From Ganoderma boninense (Eukaryota; Basidiomycota; Agaricomycetes; Polyporales; Polyporaceae): a DNA stretch of 64,000 bases. This document shows positions 46,065 through 58,900 of this stretch, piece after piece. The DNA lies in NCBI GenBank assembly GCA_002900995.3, contig CM035307.1, positions 1,736,001-1,800,000 of the forward strand. Direction: 5' to 3'. The notes under the pieces are model-generated. The model worked only from the letters and a program-made list of their open reading frames with translations, searched no databases and was not told where the DNA came from. The translations under genes were made by a program, and so were the position numbers. How positions within the stretch are numbered: position 1 is the first letter of the stretch; the number at the start of each line of letters is the position of its first letter.

Positions 46065-49000
46065 ATGAAGGTCATATCATTCTCCCCCTTGGCTTCATCA
46101 TGTCTCATTTCCGTGCTCTGTACAGTTTGGCAAGCAGATCCAGGCTGAGCAGGTCCCTGGTTGGTCCGCCTACTACTTGGACTACAAAGCTCTCAAGAAG
46201 ATCATTTCTTCTCTTGCCGCAAATCGCCCACCCGCCGAGGCCGCTGCTCTTGCGCCGCAAGCCACCGTCTCCCCCGGAGACATTCTTTCGTCCTCCACAA
46301 CTCCGCGGACGTCTCTTGGGGTCGCGTCCCTCACATCCGCAACAGAAGAGCCGCCTCTGTACGCGCCCCTGGGCCAGGATGACGATCGAGGTCCGAGCTT
46401 CCAGGCCCACAGGGCCGCGTTCTTCTTCAAGCTTGAGCGAGAGCTGGAGAAGGTGCGCGCACATGCGCTCCGATAGGTCCCCCGCACGTCCATTGACGAT
46501 CGTCCCATCTGCCGAATCGTCGGTCTGCAGATCAACGCTTTCTACCTCGAGAAAGAGGCCGAGCTCAAGCTTCGACTTGAGACTCTCCTCTCCAAGCGGC
46601 GCGCCGCGGCCATGCGCGTCCTGCCCGACGCGATGGACGACGCGACCAAGAACCACGTCGAGTGGAGTGCGGTCGAAGAGGGGTTCAGGCTGCTGGAGCG
46701 GGACATTGGCAAACTGCAGGTAGATGGTCGCGCCTGCGTGTCTCCGAGCTCATTATACGTATCTACCGCCTCTTTTCTCTCCAGCAATTCGTAGAGATCA
46801 ACGCGATGGGCTTCCGGAAGATCCTCAAGAAGTGGGACAAGCGTTCCCGCTCCACCACCCAGGAGCTCTACCTCGCGCGCCAGGTCGAGGTCCAGCCGGT
46901 ATTCAACCGACAGGTGCGTCTCGCCCCGCCATATATGCAGCATATGCTGCCGCTTCTTCTGCTCACTCCGATCGTGCAGCTGATCTCTGAGCTCGCGGAC
47001 ACGGTCGCCGCCTGTCTCCTAGATATGACCGATCTGTCTGTTGGCCTCGGTAACGAGCTCCATGTCGCCGAGGATATCATCCTCAGCCATCAGCTGAATA
47101 TCGACCGCAACGTCCAAATGGCGCCATTCTACGACCTCGAGAGCAACCTTCGGAAAGCACTCGCCGATGGCGACAGAACTGTTATTGCGGACCTCGTACG
47201 CTTCTCCGACTCCCTTGCACAGTCCGGGAAGCCTCGGAATCATGTAACTCGCATCCTCTGGAAGGCTGTTATCGACGCACCACAGGAGCAGGCAGACCTC
47301 ATTCTCCTCTCCACCTCCCGTCCGTTTGACTACACTTTTGTCGATGACATTAATGGCCGCACATGCCTCCACGAAGTAGCCATTGCAGGTCAGCTACGCC
47401 TTGTGGACCTCTGTCTTGCCGGAGGTGTCCAGAGCGACAAAACGGACGCATACGGCCGCTCTGCGCTACACTACGCTGCTATGCACGGGCACGGTGACAT
47501 CTGCAGGAGACTTATCCAGGTCGGGCTCCCTCCTGATATCGTCGATGTTGACAATTGCACGCCTCTCATTTACGCGACCCTCAAAGGCTGCGTGGACTGC
47601 ATCCGGGCGTTCCTTGAGGATGGCAAAGTCTCGGTGCAAACCCCCAGCTCCAACAGCGATCTGATGCCGCTCACGCTCGCCGCACGATCAGGACACATGG
47701 ATGTGGTCGTGCTGCTTCTCCAGTATGGCGCTCCGAGCCTCCCAAATACAAATGGAGAGTACCCGATCCACCTCTCCGCGCAAGAGGGTCACGCGGAGGT
47801 CGTCCGCATTCTTGCACGTCGCGACGGCTGGGACGTCCCGGACAAATACAACGAATGGACCCCGTTGTTCCACGCTGCGCGGTTCGGGCGCGAGTCTTGT
47901 CTGACAGTCCTGCTCGAAGTTGGGAGTCGTATTGACGTGACCGACGAAGCTGGGAACTCGCCCATGTACTACGCCGCATGGTACGGTCACAGGACGTGTG
48001 TTGCGCTCCTCGTGCAGGCGGCCGCGAAGGCTCAGGCTGCGCAGGTGCCGATGGCCCAGGACTCGCCGCTCACCGACACGCAGAGGTCGTCCGGGACGGA
48101 GTCGGACATCGATGCGATCCCTTCGCTCTACCTCCCCCCACCCATGATGCCTTACCGCGTCTACGGACACAACTACTTAGACAAGGCATCGCTTGTCCAG
48201 GTGACCATCGGCCACCTGTCCACACACTACCAGGACGAGAGTGTCGAGGGTCCGGCCGTGCGCCTGCGGCATCCCCTTGTAGGCCCACAATACGAAGACA
48301 GGCACCTGCACGCCTCGCCCCTGCTGAAGATCGTGATGACCGCCGCGCCCGTCACCACATCGGCGCCATACAGCATACCCCTCCCTATCCGCGACCAAAA
48401 GATCGTGTTCTCGTTCCAGGTCCCGTCGCCGAGCGCTCTGTCGCTCGAGTTCTCCCTGTATCCTAACTTCGGCACCAAGACAATTGGTCGTGCGACGGGA
48501 CTCCCACACCTGTTCCAGAACATCCAAAATAGCCAGCCTTTTACTCTTCCTATCCTTGACCCTCGTCTGCACGTCATCGGAGAGGTGGGTACAGTCCGAT
48601 GTGTATACAGACCACTTCCCAGGCTGAATCAGCTAATGCGCGCGAGAAGGTGTCGTTCGAGGTCAACATCATCACGCCGTTTGGCGGGGTCAAGCTCGAG
48701 ATCGGAGGGGCCGTCGAGACGTACTGGAAGTCGCTCGCGATGCCCGTCCCCGGCGGCAGCAGTGCGAAGCTCCTGACGCCGCGGCAGCATGGTCGAACCC
48801 TCGGGTCCGCGCAGACGTCCCCATCAAACCAGACTCTCACACAGGCCTTCGGTCATTCACTCACCCATTCATCGGTCACAGGGACTTATATCTACGTAAC
48901 CATCCAGGTCACTAGAGACCAGCACCCTGTCGTGTTTCCGGAGTGGAGGTTACCAGACGAGAGCTACGAGCTGGGCGTAGCGGATGTCACGCTATCTCAA

Positions 49001-50043
49001 TTCCAGTCCCTTGCAGCGCGGTTAGGTCGTGGCCGCGCTCCCCCTGATGCGTCGTCGCCGCCGTCCCTCTGGGCGAGATGGATAGCGTCGTCCATGATCA
49101 GCATGCAGGAATTACTGCGGGTGCGTCTGTCTGATCATTCATTCGCGTTCCACGTCGCGAACTGCCAAGCACGCCTTATCTCACACTGTGCTTCTTTGCC
49201 CCCTTTCTTCTCGCTTTCCTTCCCTGCCGCCCCGTTTCATCCCATTAGATTGTCCCCGCAGCATTCGGCATTTGCGTGGAGATCGCATACGCGCCCGCGC
49301 GCGTGCGGAGGCGCCACTCGTTGCGAAACCAGCTCGACCTGAACGACGCCGTGAACTCGGTCTTACGCACCGTTTACGACACCTCGGCGTTAGAGGGGAC
49401 CATTGGCCGCCGCCCGGTCGTCTTCACGTCCTTCGCCCCGGACGTCTGCGCAGCCCTTAACTGGAAGCAGCCAAACTGTACGTCACCCCTCTGTTGCTCT
49501 CTCTCTCCCGCGCGCTTGCGTGTGTATGTCCGTTAAGCTACAGCACCACGCATACGAGAGGAGGATGTGGCAAGGACGCCGTGCTGACTGATCGCGTTCG
49601 TGCTTCGTAGATCCCGTCTTCCTCGCCTCCCAGTGCGGGGAGGTGCACCGCGCGCCGCCCAGCGCCACCGCGCTCAGCACGGACGACGCGCACGACCATA
49701 GGCTGTGGAGCTTGGACGCCGCTGTCGAATTCGCGAAGATGAACAACCTGCTGGGTGTCCTCCTGGATGCAGGGCTGCTGGTGCGTGCCATCTTAGCGAC
49801 GCTGAATCGGGCTCGGCGCTGGCATTCCATACCAATACTAACGCGGAACTGCAGACCCAAGTGCCCTCATTGATACAGGGCGTGAAAGACTTTGGACTGG
49901 TCGTGGGGACGTATGGCCTCCGTGAGGACACCGAGAGGCTGCCCACGACCGCGGGGACGGACGCAAACGGCGTCGATGCCACGCTCCACGACGGCGTGTT
50001 GATTTACTTCAACCACTCACAGCGGGGGACGCAGGGAGCATAA
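46065..50043 (+). CDS. PHO81: PHO81-like phosphate sensor (SPX-ankyrin-degenerate GDPD)
   Basis: Pho81 is the CDK inhibitor of the phosphate-starvation (PHO) pathway. Its SPX domain reads inositol pyrophosphates. SPX domain: FGKQIQAEQVPGWSAYYLDY and KALKKIISSL at the N-terminus, FFFKLERELEKINAFYLEKE, and EINAMGFRKILKKWDKRSR carrying the lysine cluster that binds PP-InsP. Ankyrin repeats follow (for example TDAYGRSALHYAAMHGHGDI, GEYPIHLSAQEGHAEVVRIL, NEWTPLFHAARFGRESCLTV). The C-terminal part resembles a glycerophosphodiester phosphodiesterase fold (YIYVTIQVTRDQHPVVFPEW), but no HRG catalytic motif is seen, which favours Pho81 over Gde1. Exon 1 is only ATG AAG. About seven introns, intact frame. 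Confidence 0.9.
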
Positions 50044-50311
50044 CTCACTCTCGCCGCTCCCACACTAGCGCTGGGGGGCGTCGGTGTTTGACCGTTCGGG
50101 ATGTCACGACAACGCTACGTATGGCCCAATCCACGCACTTACTATTCTTATCGGTATTTCAGACAATAATCTAAACATCTATACTTTACATGTACACTTT
50201 TGCTTCGAGGGCTGGTTCTGTCCGTCGTCTATCTACTGCTGAGGCACCACAGTCCGTTGTCTCGTTACTATTACGGTCGAAATACGATGTAGCAAACGTG
50301 GGGTTGTTGGT
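50044..50311. other. convergent 3-prime region PHO81/ABC
   Basis: This short AT-rich tail-to-tail spacer is compatible with two 3-prime UTRs. Nothing else was seen. Confidence 0.4.
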
Positions 50312-53080
50312 CTAGACAGAAGCATGGTATAGAGAAGCATATCTGCCGTTTTGAGTGAGCAGCTGCTCATGTGTGCCAAATTCGACGATTTTCTGCCGGG
50401 GAGGATAGATCCACGTTAGCATGGAGAAGGGTAGCTGGCGTACGTGCGGATGGCGAGCGAAGCTTTGCGACGCACCCCATTCTCCATCATCGCGATCTTG
50501 TCAGCACGGCGGGCGGTAGACAGCCTGTGCGTGATGTAAATGACCGTCTTCGTCCGGTCGCCATTCGGACCACGAGAAATTTGCTCAATGGTGTCGAAAA
50601 CGTGCTTCTGGGCATGCGCATCGAGGGAAGACGTCTGTGGGAGAGTGGTCGGGATGAGCTCTCAGACCGCAGGCATGGGGTGGCGACGGGAAGAACCCCC
50701 GTGAACCGCGGAAGCGGGAGGAGGTGGTGTGGTGGGGGACACCTAAACTCAAAGGAGGAAAAGAAGGCAAGAAGCCGCGGCAGGGAACGGGACTTACCGG
50801 CTCGTCAAAGACCAGGAGCTCGACCTCCGGACGCCGCGCACGCATGAGGGCGCGCGAGATGGCTATGCGTTGCCACTGGACGGGAACTCGGCGTTTTAGA
50901 ATCGGGCTCGCATACAGGCGCCGAGCGCCAAGTCGTTGAGAAAACCAAAACCTACCTCCCCGCCGGAGAGCCCGTGGAGCTTCTGGGACGCGGCGCTGTC
51001 CCCGCAGAACGCGTCGCAGCTGCGGCCGAGCTCGTCTCCGTCCAATCTTGTGCCAACGCCGTTGGGCAGCGAGCGGACGAGGTCTGCGGCGCCGGCGAGT
51101 TCGAGTGCGGCGGCGATAGCGTTGGCGTTGTTCATCTCGGGGACAAAGCCAATTCCGACATTGCTCTTGACGGATGCACTGAACTTGGAGAAGCCCTGGA
51201 AGACCGCGGAGACGTGTGCATGGAAGTCGTGCGGGTCAAGCCGGCGGATATCGACTCCGTTCACGCGCAGCAAGCCGCCCTCGAAGTCGTAGATGCGCAG
51301 AAGGACGTTGACCAGGGTGGTCTTCCCTGCACGTTGAGCGGTCAATTAGCCGGGAGGGAATGCGGCGATCAGGGTTGCGGACGTACCAGAGCCGTTGTAG
51401 CCGACGACGGCAAGAGTTTCGCCCGCTTTGACGGACAAATTGATGTTGCTGAGCGCCAGGACTTTGCTTTCGGGGTAGCGAAAGCTGAGGTTCCTTTTTG
51501 AGAAATTAGCCACAGCTTAAAGACTGAGAGATGAAGCCGGGGCCCACACCTGACGTCAATAGCCATCCCCTTGCCGGAAGGTTCATACGAAGTGGTCGAA
51601 TGTGCCTCGGGTTGCAGTCGGGGCTTCAAGGCCGAGGCTGCGCAGAATGCACCCATCAGGAATACTCCTTGGAAGGCCATACGAAGAGTCCGAAAGAGAG
51701 TCTCGGCCGTCAAGAAGAGGCTCTGTAGAGTATTTCGGTACAACGTAAAGGTGCCGACAGAAGTCGACGTCGAATGGAGGACGAGTAGCAAAGGTACCTG
51801 GACACCGGCGTCAGCAACGATAATCAAATCTGACGAGGTGTGTGAGACAGACGTTTTGAAAGGTGGAAAACATGCCATTCAAATAAATGCGCGAAAGAAG
51901 AAAAGAAGACAGGCTGGTGTCCCCGCTGCTGTGCCTGCGTTCTAGGCCGAGGAGCGACTTCCGCGCGCGTGACCAGGACTTCAATATCCACGGACCGAGA
52001 TCAAAGAGAAGAATCTCTGGTCGATACGAGTCGCTATAAGCGAGACCGCGCATGGCCTCTTGTTTTGCCGTTAGTCGTGCTTCGAGTTGGCCGTCGGAAT
52101 GATCCCATATATTTTGTCCGCAGGTAAGCCATGGGAGTATAGACGGTAAGGCGGACGCGGTGATGGAGAGAAGAATGATCGACAGAGGTGTTCCGCCGAA
52201 CGTCAACGAGGAGAGCACCCAGAGGTGAGTCAGGACCTCGGAAATGAGTGTCAGAAGACGCATTGCGTCGAAGGGAGAGAAAACTCCGAATGCGGAAAAG
52301 CCGTTGAACGAACGGACGAAAGTGTCGGACTCTTGGAGGAGGTCGCGGACCAACGGGTCGGAGAGCGTCGGGACATCTAACCGTAACTTTTGCTCCATCT
52401 GCTTGCGCTCAACGAGGAAGCGGGCGGAATTATGCACGATGTTTTCATTTGAAGTCCTGCATGGGAAGGATCAACGTCGAGGCTAATTAGCCACAAAAAT
52501 GATAGCGCACGCAATGATGTCAAGTGCTGCCTCGCAACTCATCCGAACGAGCTCCATGACGGCTTGATGAAGTATATTGGCGAGCGTGAAGTCACCGGTG
52601 GAAATGAGGCGTTGAAGCTGTTGACGATATTGGATACACGTAGGAATAAGAAATTAGCACGATACAAACCTCGTCAATCATGAGGGCTTGCGAATACCCT
52701 CGAAATGCGGGAAAGATTCCCCGTACTAGATCGAGGGTGAACAAAAGGCAAATTCTGTATGGGTGGGCATCCCATAAGCAACATAGTACTTCAGGAGTGC
52801 AAGACTTGGCAAGCCTGGAGGCGATTTTGAGATTATCGAAGGACAAGCGACGATGTGCACCTGGTGGGAGATGCTCGTTGTCATCTTCTGAGCAATGTCG
52901 GGACGCTACCCAATCTGCGTATAGATCGGGTGGCTTGTTCGAGGCGTCTCGCTTAACGCGCTCGCGGGACGAAAGAGGCTTCGGAGGGAGGTCGTGAGAG
53001 CATGAGCGGGAGAAATAACTGGCGATGGAACAGGCTTGACGAGTGGCATCAGACAAGAGAGAGAGGAGGAGGACAGGCAT
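50312..53080 (-). CDS. ABC transporter, single TMD-NBD half type
   Basis: This is a membrane ABC transporter with one TM domain and one nucleotide-binding domain; the substrate is unknown. The N-terminal half contains PYRICLLFTLDLVRGIFPAF, RGYSQALMIDEV, LQRLISTGDFTLANILHQAV and MELVRMSCEAALDIIACAII. Then come helices around FGGTPLSIILLSITASALPS and FLLSRIYLNGMFSTFQNV. The NBD has YPESKVLALSNINLSVKAGE, VVGYNGSGKTTLVNVLLRIY (Walker A), FQGFSKFSASVKSNVGIGFV (Q-loop), LHGLSGGEWQRIAISRALM (signature), VELLVFDEPTSSLDAHAQK (Walker B, D-loop) and TVIYITHRLSTARRADKIAM (H-loop). The long intron between DEP and TSSLD is about 160 nt. The junction near 52475 (IIF to TSNEN) needs a phase change and may hide one indel. 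The start ATG 53080 is tentative. Confidence 0.82.
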
Positions 53081-54277
53081 GCTGACCGACCGGGACGACG
53101 CGTAGAAGGTCTGGAGGGATCGGGCTTTATAAAAAGAGGCTTCAGAACGCCCCCGGATGGAGCCCCTCCTGTCCACGTCAGGAGCGTTATTGTCTGAGTG
53201 TGAGATTGGATCGTCAGCGCTTTCATTTTGGTTGTGAGCGGAGGCATTTTATGGGAAGCACGCACCGAAAGGGAGCGGTCGGACCAAATTGTGATGTTTA
53301 GGCAGTGTGACTGTTTGGTAAGGCGTCAGCCGTCTTTGGAAGAGGGTTGATAGGTAAAGGGCGAGAGGCAGTGGTGGCCGGTTGGAGCGTCCAAGTGTAC
53401 CGGATATGGCAGGATGAATTTCGAGAGGGTGAAATATTCCGGGCGGAACAGCAAGCGTACGCGTCTTTGAGATCTCCTCACTTGGTCACGGTGAACCTGA
53501 TGCACGCTTTGCGCCGCCGCAAGCTGCCGCTCAGCCTTTGTGCCTTCCGGTTTTGGGCAGGACCACTGGAATTAATGGCCACATCCGACCGCTGCGGGCA
53601 TGAGAATGCAGATGTCGCACCATCACGCCGCGCTTTCTCCTCTCGGCCTTGTGTCGTCAATGTGTCGAGGGCTGCGGTGTTGAAAGTTCCTATGGCAATG
53701 TTCTCAAGTTCCGTTCTGCCGATTTGTAGGTCCGAATGTATCCATCCGTGCCCGGCGGGTCATTCTAGCTTGAAAAGTGGCAGGAGGGTGAGGGAAAGGC
53801 ATACGGCAGAACATAACCGAAGGAGTGCTGCGATTGGGTGCATGCGAATCAATGGCGGGGTGAATGTCGCAGCTCGGCAATTGGGTGTATGCGGTGAGGT
53901 TGGGGACAGATGGTGGAGGGGTGAGGCCTTGAGGTGCCATGACGGATACACGCGCATCTGCATGCATTGTCTGGCGTGCCTGGCTCCTGGCGATGGATTG
54001 GGCGCTGCAGCTGCTCGTGGTGATGCTCATCCAAGAATGTGTTTAGCTCGAGTTGATCTTGGCGTCGTGCGCCCAAGCGGACGGCAGCTCGGACGAAATA
54101 GGAATCGCCTCAGCGCATGCTCGGTCCGCCCGGCCAAACCCGCCCAGACAAATTCCGGGCGTCTAGATCGAGGCCGGTTACTAGCGCCGGGCAGGGTCAC
54201 GGTGACTCCGGTTGAGAGTGGCCCCAGTCCGAGCCCGGAATCCGTTGCAAACTTTTATTTTGTCTGATCTCTCCGTC
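53081..54277. other. long divergent intergenic region ABC/GCH1
   Basis: Nearly 1.2 kb lies between two divergent starts. The plus strand is open from 53347 to 54267 (first ATG at 53500). The predicted product is Cys/Arg-rich with no recognised domain or splice structure, and it ends 11 bp before the GCH1 start codon. Overlapping minus-strand frames are also open, so composition alone may explain it. I see no mobile element or RNA gene. Confidence 0.4.
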
Positions 54278-55428
54278 ATGTCTCTCGATGACCCTGCGAG
54301 CCAGAACCACGTCTCAGAACGCCTCCAGAAATTCAAACTCCAGCAGGACTCCCACCACACCATAGCCGAAGAGCCGGAGGAGTATGCCACGATGCGTTGG
54401 GAGATGCATCCTCTTCCAGTTCCCGTCAAGTAGGTCCCGCCCACAGGCACGACGGCTATGGCTTCCGCGTCCCTTCTGGGCTATCCACTCCCGCATATCC
54501 CTCCAAAATCGTACCCAACGTCGTAAATGCATTACCAGATGAGCATGGTCTCGGATGGCCCGGTGAGTTCGCGGGGTTTCAGCATCCTGACACTTGCGGA
54601 CGAGCTGACGGCCCGCGAAGCAAAATCCACCCACCTGCGCATGAACGCTACCCCAGAGGAGCGCGCGGAACGCGAGAAGAAGCTTTCGGCCGCAGTCCGC
54701 ACAATATTGGAGTGCATTGGAGAGGATCCTGACAGGGAAGGCCTACTCAAAACCCCCGATCGCTATGCGAAGGCCCTCCTCTGGATGACAAGAGGATACG
54801 AGGAACGTCTCACTGGTGAGTGCGCTCCCGCAGCCTTGCTGGGTGCCCGCACATCGTCCTAGTCTTACTCGCCTCCAGACATTATCAATGACGCCGTCTT
54901 CGAGGAAGACCACGAGGAGATGGTGCTCGTACGGGACATCGAGATATCCAGCTTGTGCGAGCACCACCTCGTGCCGTTCACTGGCAAGGTTCGTTCCCAA
55001 CTTCTCCGGTCCCGCATCCACGGAAGCCTTCTAACTATGTTTAGATTGCGATTGCCTACATCCCGAACAAATTGGTCTTGGGGCTTTCCAAACTCGCCCG
55101 AATTGCCGAGACCTTCAGTCGCCGGCTGCAGGTGCAGGAGCGACTGACAAAGCAGGTCGCGCTTGCTGTAGAAAAGGCGATCAAGCCCCGCGGCGTCGCA
55201 GTTGTAATGGAAGCGACGTACGTCCTCGCCGCCATCTTCGTGTCGTTTGTGCGGTCTGGTGTCATGTACAGTCGCTGACGGGTTGTGGATTTGCACAGAC
55301 ACATGTGCATGACCATGCGCGGCGTGCAAAAACCTGGAGCGGTGACCGTTACTTCCTGCATGCTTGGCTGCTTCCGGACTCAGCAGAAGACCCGCGAGGA
55401 GTTCCTTACTCTCATCAAAGGCCGGTAG
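54278..55428 (+). CDS. FOL2: GTP cyclohydrolase I
   Basis: GTP cyclohydrolase I makes 7,8-dihydroneopterin triphosphate from GTP, the entry step of folate and pterin synthesis. N-terminal variable region: [20 protein letters not shown]. Catalytic domain: [20 protein letters not shown] followed by [20 protein letters not shown], then [20 protein letters not shown] (zinc-ligand Cys/His of CEHH), [40 protein letters not shown], and [20 protein letters not shown] with the third zinc-ligand Cys of SCMLGCF. The end is FLTLIKGR and TAG. Four introns are inferred. The junction VPVK to GYGFRVPSG lacks a credible intron; one missing A at 54429-54430 explains it. The start ATG 54278 is the first in frame. 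Confidence 0.93.
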
Positions 55429-55967
55429 CGGGCTCTCCGCTATGTTTCTCTACGTATCGTCCGCACCTCTCATAGTGCGTCGATTCAACTCGTCTGGATG
55501 CAGTTCATCAGTGTATCTCCAACGCACGTCGAACCTCCCCCACGTTCCCTTGCTCAATACTCACTGGTCCAACACCACACCTCATCCTGTCAGTCACAAC
55601 ATGACTCCGCTTATCGGTTCCAACACCAACTATCGCATTGCATTCCTCGATCCAACATCGACACTGTATTAGCACAATTCAACTTGTAGTATACCATCTA
55701 ATTCATGCATATATAGCTTCTCACCATAAAGGCTCTGTCTGACCCTTGAGTACTGAGTAATCGGGTGTCCTACGATGACATCACTCTCAAACGACGCTCA
55801 AATACGCCGTTGCCGACATTGGCTGCATAGAAACCGAATACTTGGAACGAAGAAAGTCTCTTCGAAACATCGAGATTATGGCACCGAGTGGAGTGGTAAT
55901 ACAATAACAATGTGCGATAGCTGTCGTCGTCATCTATGCTACAGGGAGGAATAGGTCACCCTCGCGG
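55429..55967. other. convergent 3-prime region GCH1/THO2
   Basis: This tail-to-tail spacer of about 540 bp is AT-rich compared with the coding regions. No gene-like frame, hairpin or RNA gene was recognised. It presumably holds both 3-prime UTRs. Confidence 0.4.
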
Positions 55968-58900
55968 CTAATCCTTGCGGGCCGCCCGAGCCTTGTCTGC
56001 GGCCTGGGGGTCGATCGGGAGCAGCTTTTTCGCCAATCCACCGCTGGATGCCGTAGCGTAGCGGTCGCGATCGCGAATGAGACGGAGGCGCTTGGGAGCC
56101 TGAGCCGCTGGCTCGCTCGTGCTGGTGGCCTCCGGCGCGTCCCTCTCACGGTCTGTACAAGGCGCGGTGATCAGCGACCAGCCGCAATTTCAAGCAGCGA
56201 GCGAAAGAAGCAATGGGCATACCAGATATCGTGCGCTTCCTGCCAGCGTCGCGATCATCATCTTGTTTCCTGTCACCAGAGGCCGTCAAAGGCGCTGGGG
56301 GCAGCCCTCGCGACGAGTCCCTGTCACCTGGCGCGGCAGAGATACGTGAGCGAAGGCTGCCGCCTTGGCTGGATTCCAGTGAGCTGCCGTTGGCCCCGCC
56401 CGATGGCCCTGAGGACGCGTGGGTAGGCTGGTCGCGCTTCCAATCACGATCACGGCCGTCCTTGCGGGAACTGTCTCCGCCAGTCATCGCGCGAGGTGCA
56501 GATGGGGTTGAAGGGGGCAATGCCTTCGCAGAGGCCGGTCCGTCGGGTATGCGTTTGTCACCCAACTGCCAAAGACGCGCAAGGTTTAGTCAATGCTCTA
56601 GCTCTAGCAGATCGAAGCGTGAGGTTTACCTTCGTGTCAATTGAGAGGCCCTTCGCCTCTGCGTCCCCCGCGTCACGGTCTCTCCTGCGCCGCTCGGAGT
56701 CACGGCCGCCTCGTTCATGGCCGTCCTTCTCAGACGAACGACGACTGCGATCTTCGTGGTGACTGTCCTTACGAGACGAACGCTTAGAAGAGCGATCCGC
56801 CTTCAGTTCAGCAAATGAGCGATTCCAGATAGAAACGTCCGAAGCAATGGTCACATACCTCGTCGTCACCTCCCCGACGTCGCTTCCCAAGAGACTCATC
56901 CCCGCGGTGTCGGCCGCCAGTCTCTGGTCGATTAGGCAATCCGCGGTCGTCAGCATTAGCAAGAGCAGTAGCAGCCGCAGCTGCCGACCCTCTGCCGGGC
57001 TCGCGGTCCTTCCGACTCTCGCGGTCGCGATCCTTCTCGTCTCGGCGATGGCGGTCGCGGTCGCGGTCACGGTCCCGTTCACGTTCGCGCTCCCTATGGC
57101 CGTCCCGGTCTCGTTCCCTCTCTCGGTCGCGCTTCTCGTCACGGTCCCGTTCACGATCACGATCGCGATCCCTTCTGTCGCGTTCGCCATGTCTGTCCCG
57201 TCCCCGATCCCTGTCGCGTTCGCCATCCTTCTCTCGGTCTTCACGGGCGGCTCGTCGCTCGCGAGCGCTCTCTCTGCGCGAAGGGTCACGTCCTTCTTGA
57301 CGAGTTTCGCGCTCCGAACGCTTCTCGTCGGGTTTGTCTCCCCGTGCGGAGCGACGGTCACCACTCGCTCTGGACTCGGAACTGGGGTTTCTGGTGCCCG
57401 GCCGACTCATCGGAGAGGGTGACCTGCGGCGAGGTGACGGAACTGGCACTTGTGAACGGGGCTCCGTCGGCAGCGGGATGTCGTTTTTGTCGACCCGAGA
57501 CTGCTTCGCAGTCTCCCGAAGTTCCTGTGCAGAAAGGGTCTGGCTGGGCTCAGAAGGAGGAGGCATAGTCTGTTGGGTTTCCGGGTGTTGTCCCTTCGCG
57601 TCAAGATTATTGAGGGATCCGCGAGGTGAGCTGGGGATCGGTTTGGAAGCCGCGTTGCGTACTGCTGCTGGCTGGCTGGGAGTCGGGGGTCGAGAGCGTG
57701 CATTATCGCTGACAGAAGTTGGGATAGGTGAAAGGCCTTTAGGGGGCGCATTGGGCAGATTCAAACCGTGACGAGAGGTTGACTGTGGCACAGGTTGGTC
57801 AATGTCCATTGCGTCTGCCTTCGGCGCAATCTTGGTTTCTGCGACCGTCCTGCCATCTGGTGTAGACCTTGTCTCAGGTCGAACCCTCTTAACGACCTCC
57901 GGTCGAGGGATACTGCAAGTAGGGTCAGTAAAGCAATTTGAATTTGCATATATCACAAGCCATACCTGTCCAGAGCCAACTTTGTGGAAGTTGGGGTTCC
58001 AGTTCTGTCTGGAGGTGCTGGTGAGGCCGTGTTCGCGGTAGAGGCCAACTGTGCCTTGGGTGCCAAAGGAGCAGAAGTTGGTGGTGGTCTGCGTGGTTCA
58101 GAAGATGCTGTCGTAGCGGGTGCGGTTGGGGTGCCATTGCGAGGCCTCTCAGATTGGGAAGGAGGAACAGGAGTTCTCGCAGATGGAGGCGCGATAGGCT
58201 TTTGTAGAGCGTATGAGCGTCGGGCAATGCATTAACTAAGCACTACGCACCTTTGAAGGGGCTGCCCAAATAGCCTCTCGCTTCTTCAAACTAGCGAAGT
58301 AGCTATAGAGTACCGTTAGAAATCCGTGTGAATTAGCAGGAGGAAATGACATACGCCCGTCCGAGGATCTTGAGATCCCCTCGCTCCTCCTTCTCCAAAA
58401 ACTTCTCGATTGCCCTGCTGAGGTTCAAGCCGCTGAACTCATAGACAGAGGCGACTGGGAACACGGGGAGAATCTCCTTCAAGACGATGATAGTGTTGTA
58501 CACATGCATGAACTCCCCGGACTCGATCGATTCTGCCAAGCACTGCAGAACGGTCAAAATGAGGCGAAGGGTGGAAGACAGAGCCAGCAGATACCTTGCC
58601 AAGTTTGCGATGCCACTTGCGAACCACCTGCTTGAAATCGCTCCATTTGATCAAGTCTTCTTGCGTGATGACCTGCTTAGGAGTCCAACGAAGCTGAAGA
58701 CCAGGGAGGAGGGTGACGGTTCCGCCGCTCTTCGTACGGTTCTCTTGCACAAACAACTGCTCGTCTTGGTACCATTTCTGGATGTCGGTCAAGACGCCGT
58801 GCAGAAAACGCCCTATTCACTCTCATGAATGGCCGTAGACATCGATCACTAATATCGTCACATACCGTAGTTGCGCGCCTCGTACTCACTGCAAGAAAAT

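Noticed and set aside
56990..57330. Possible CRISPR-like or tandem-repeat array
   Set aside because: Units are irregular and encode RD/RE dipeptides inside the THO2 reading frame, and the genome is eukaryotic.
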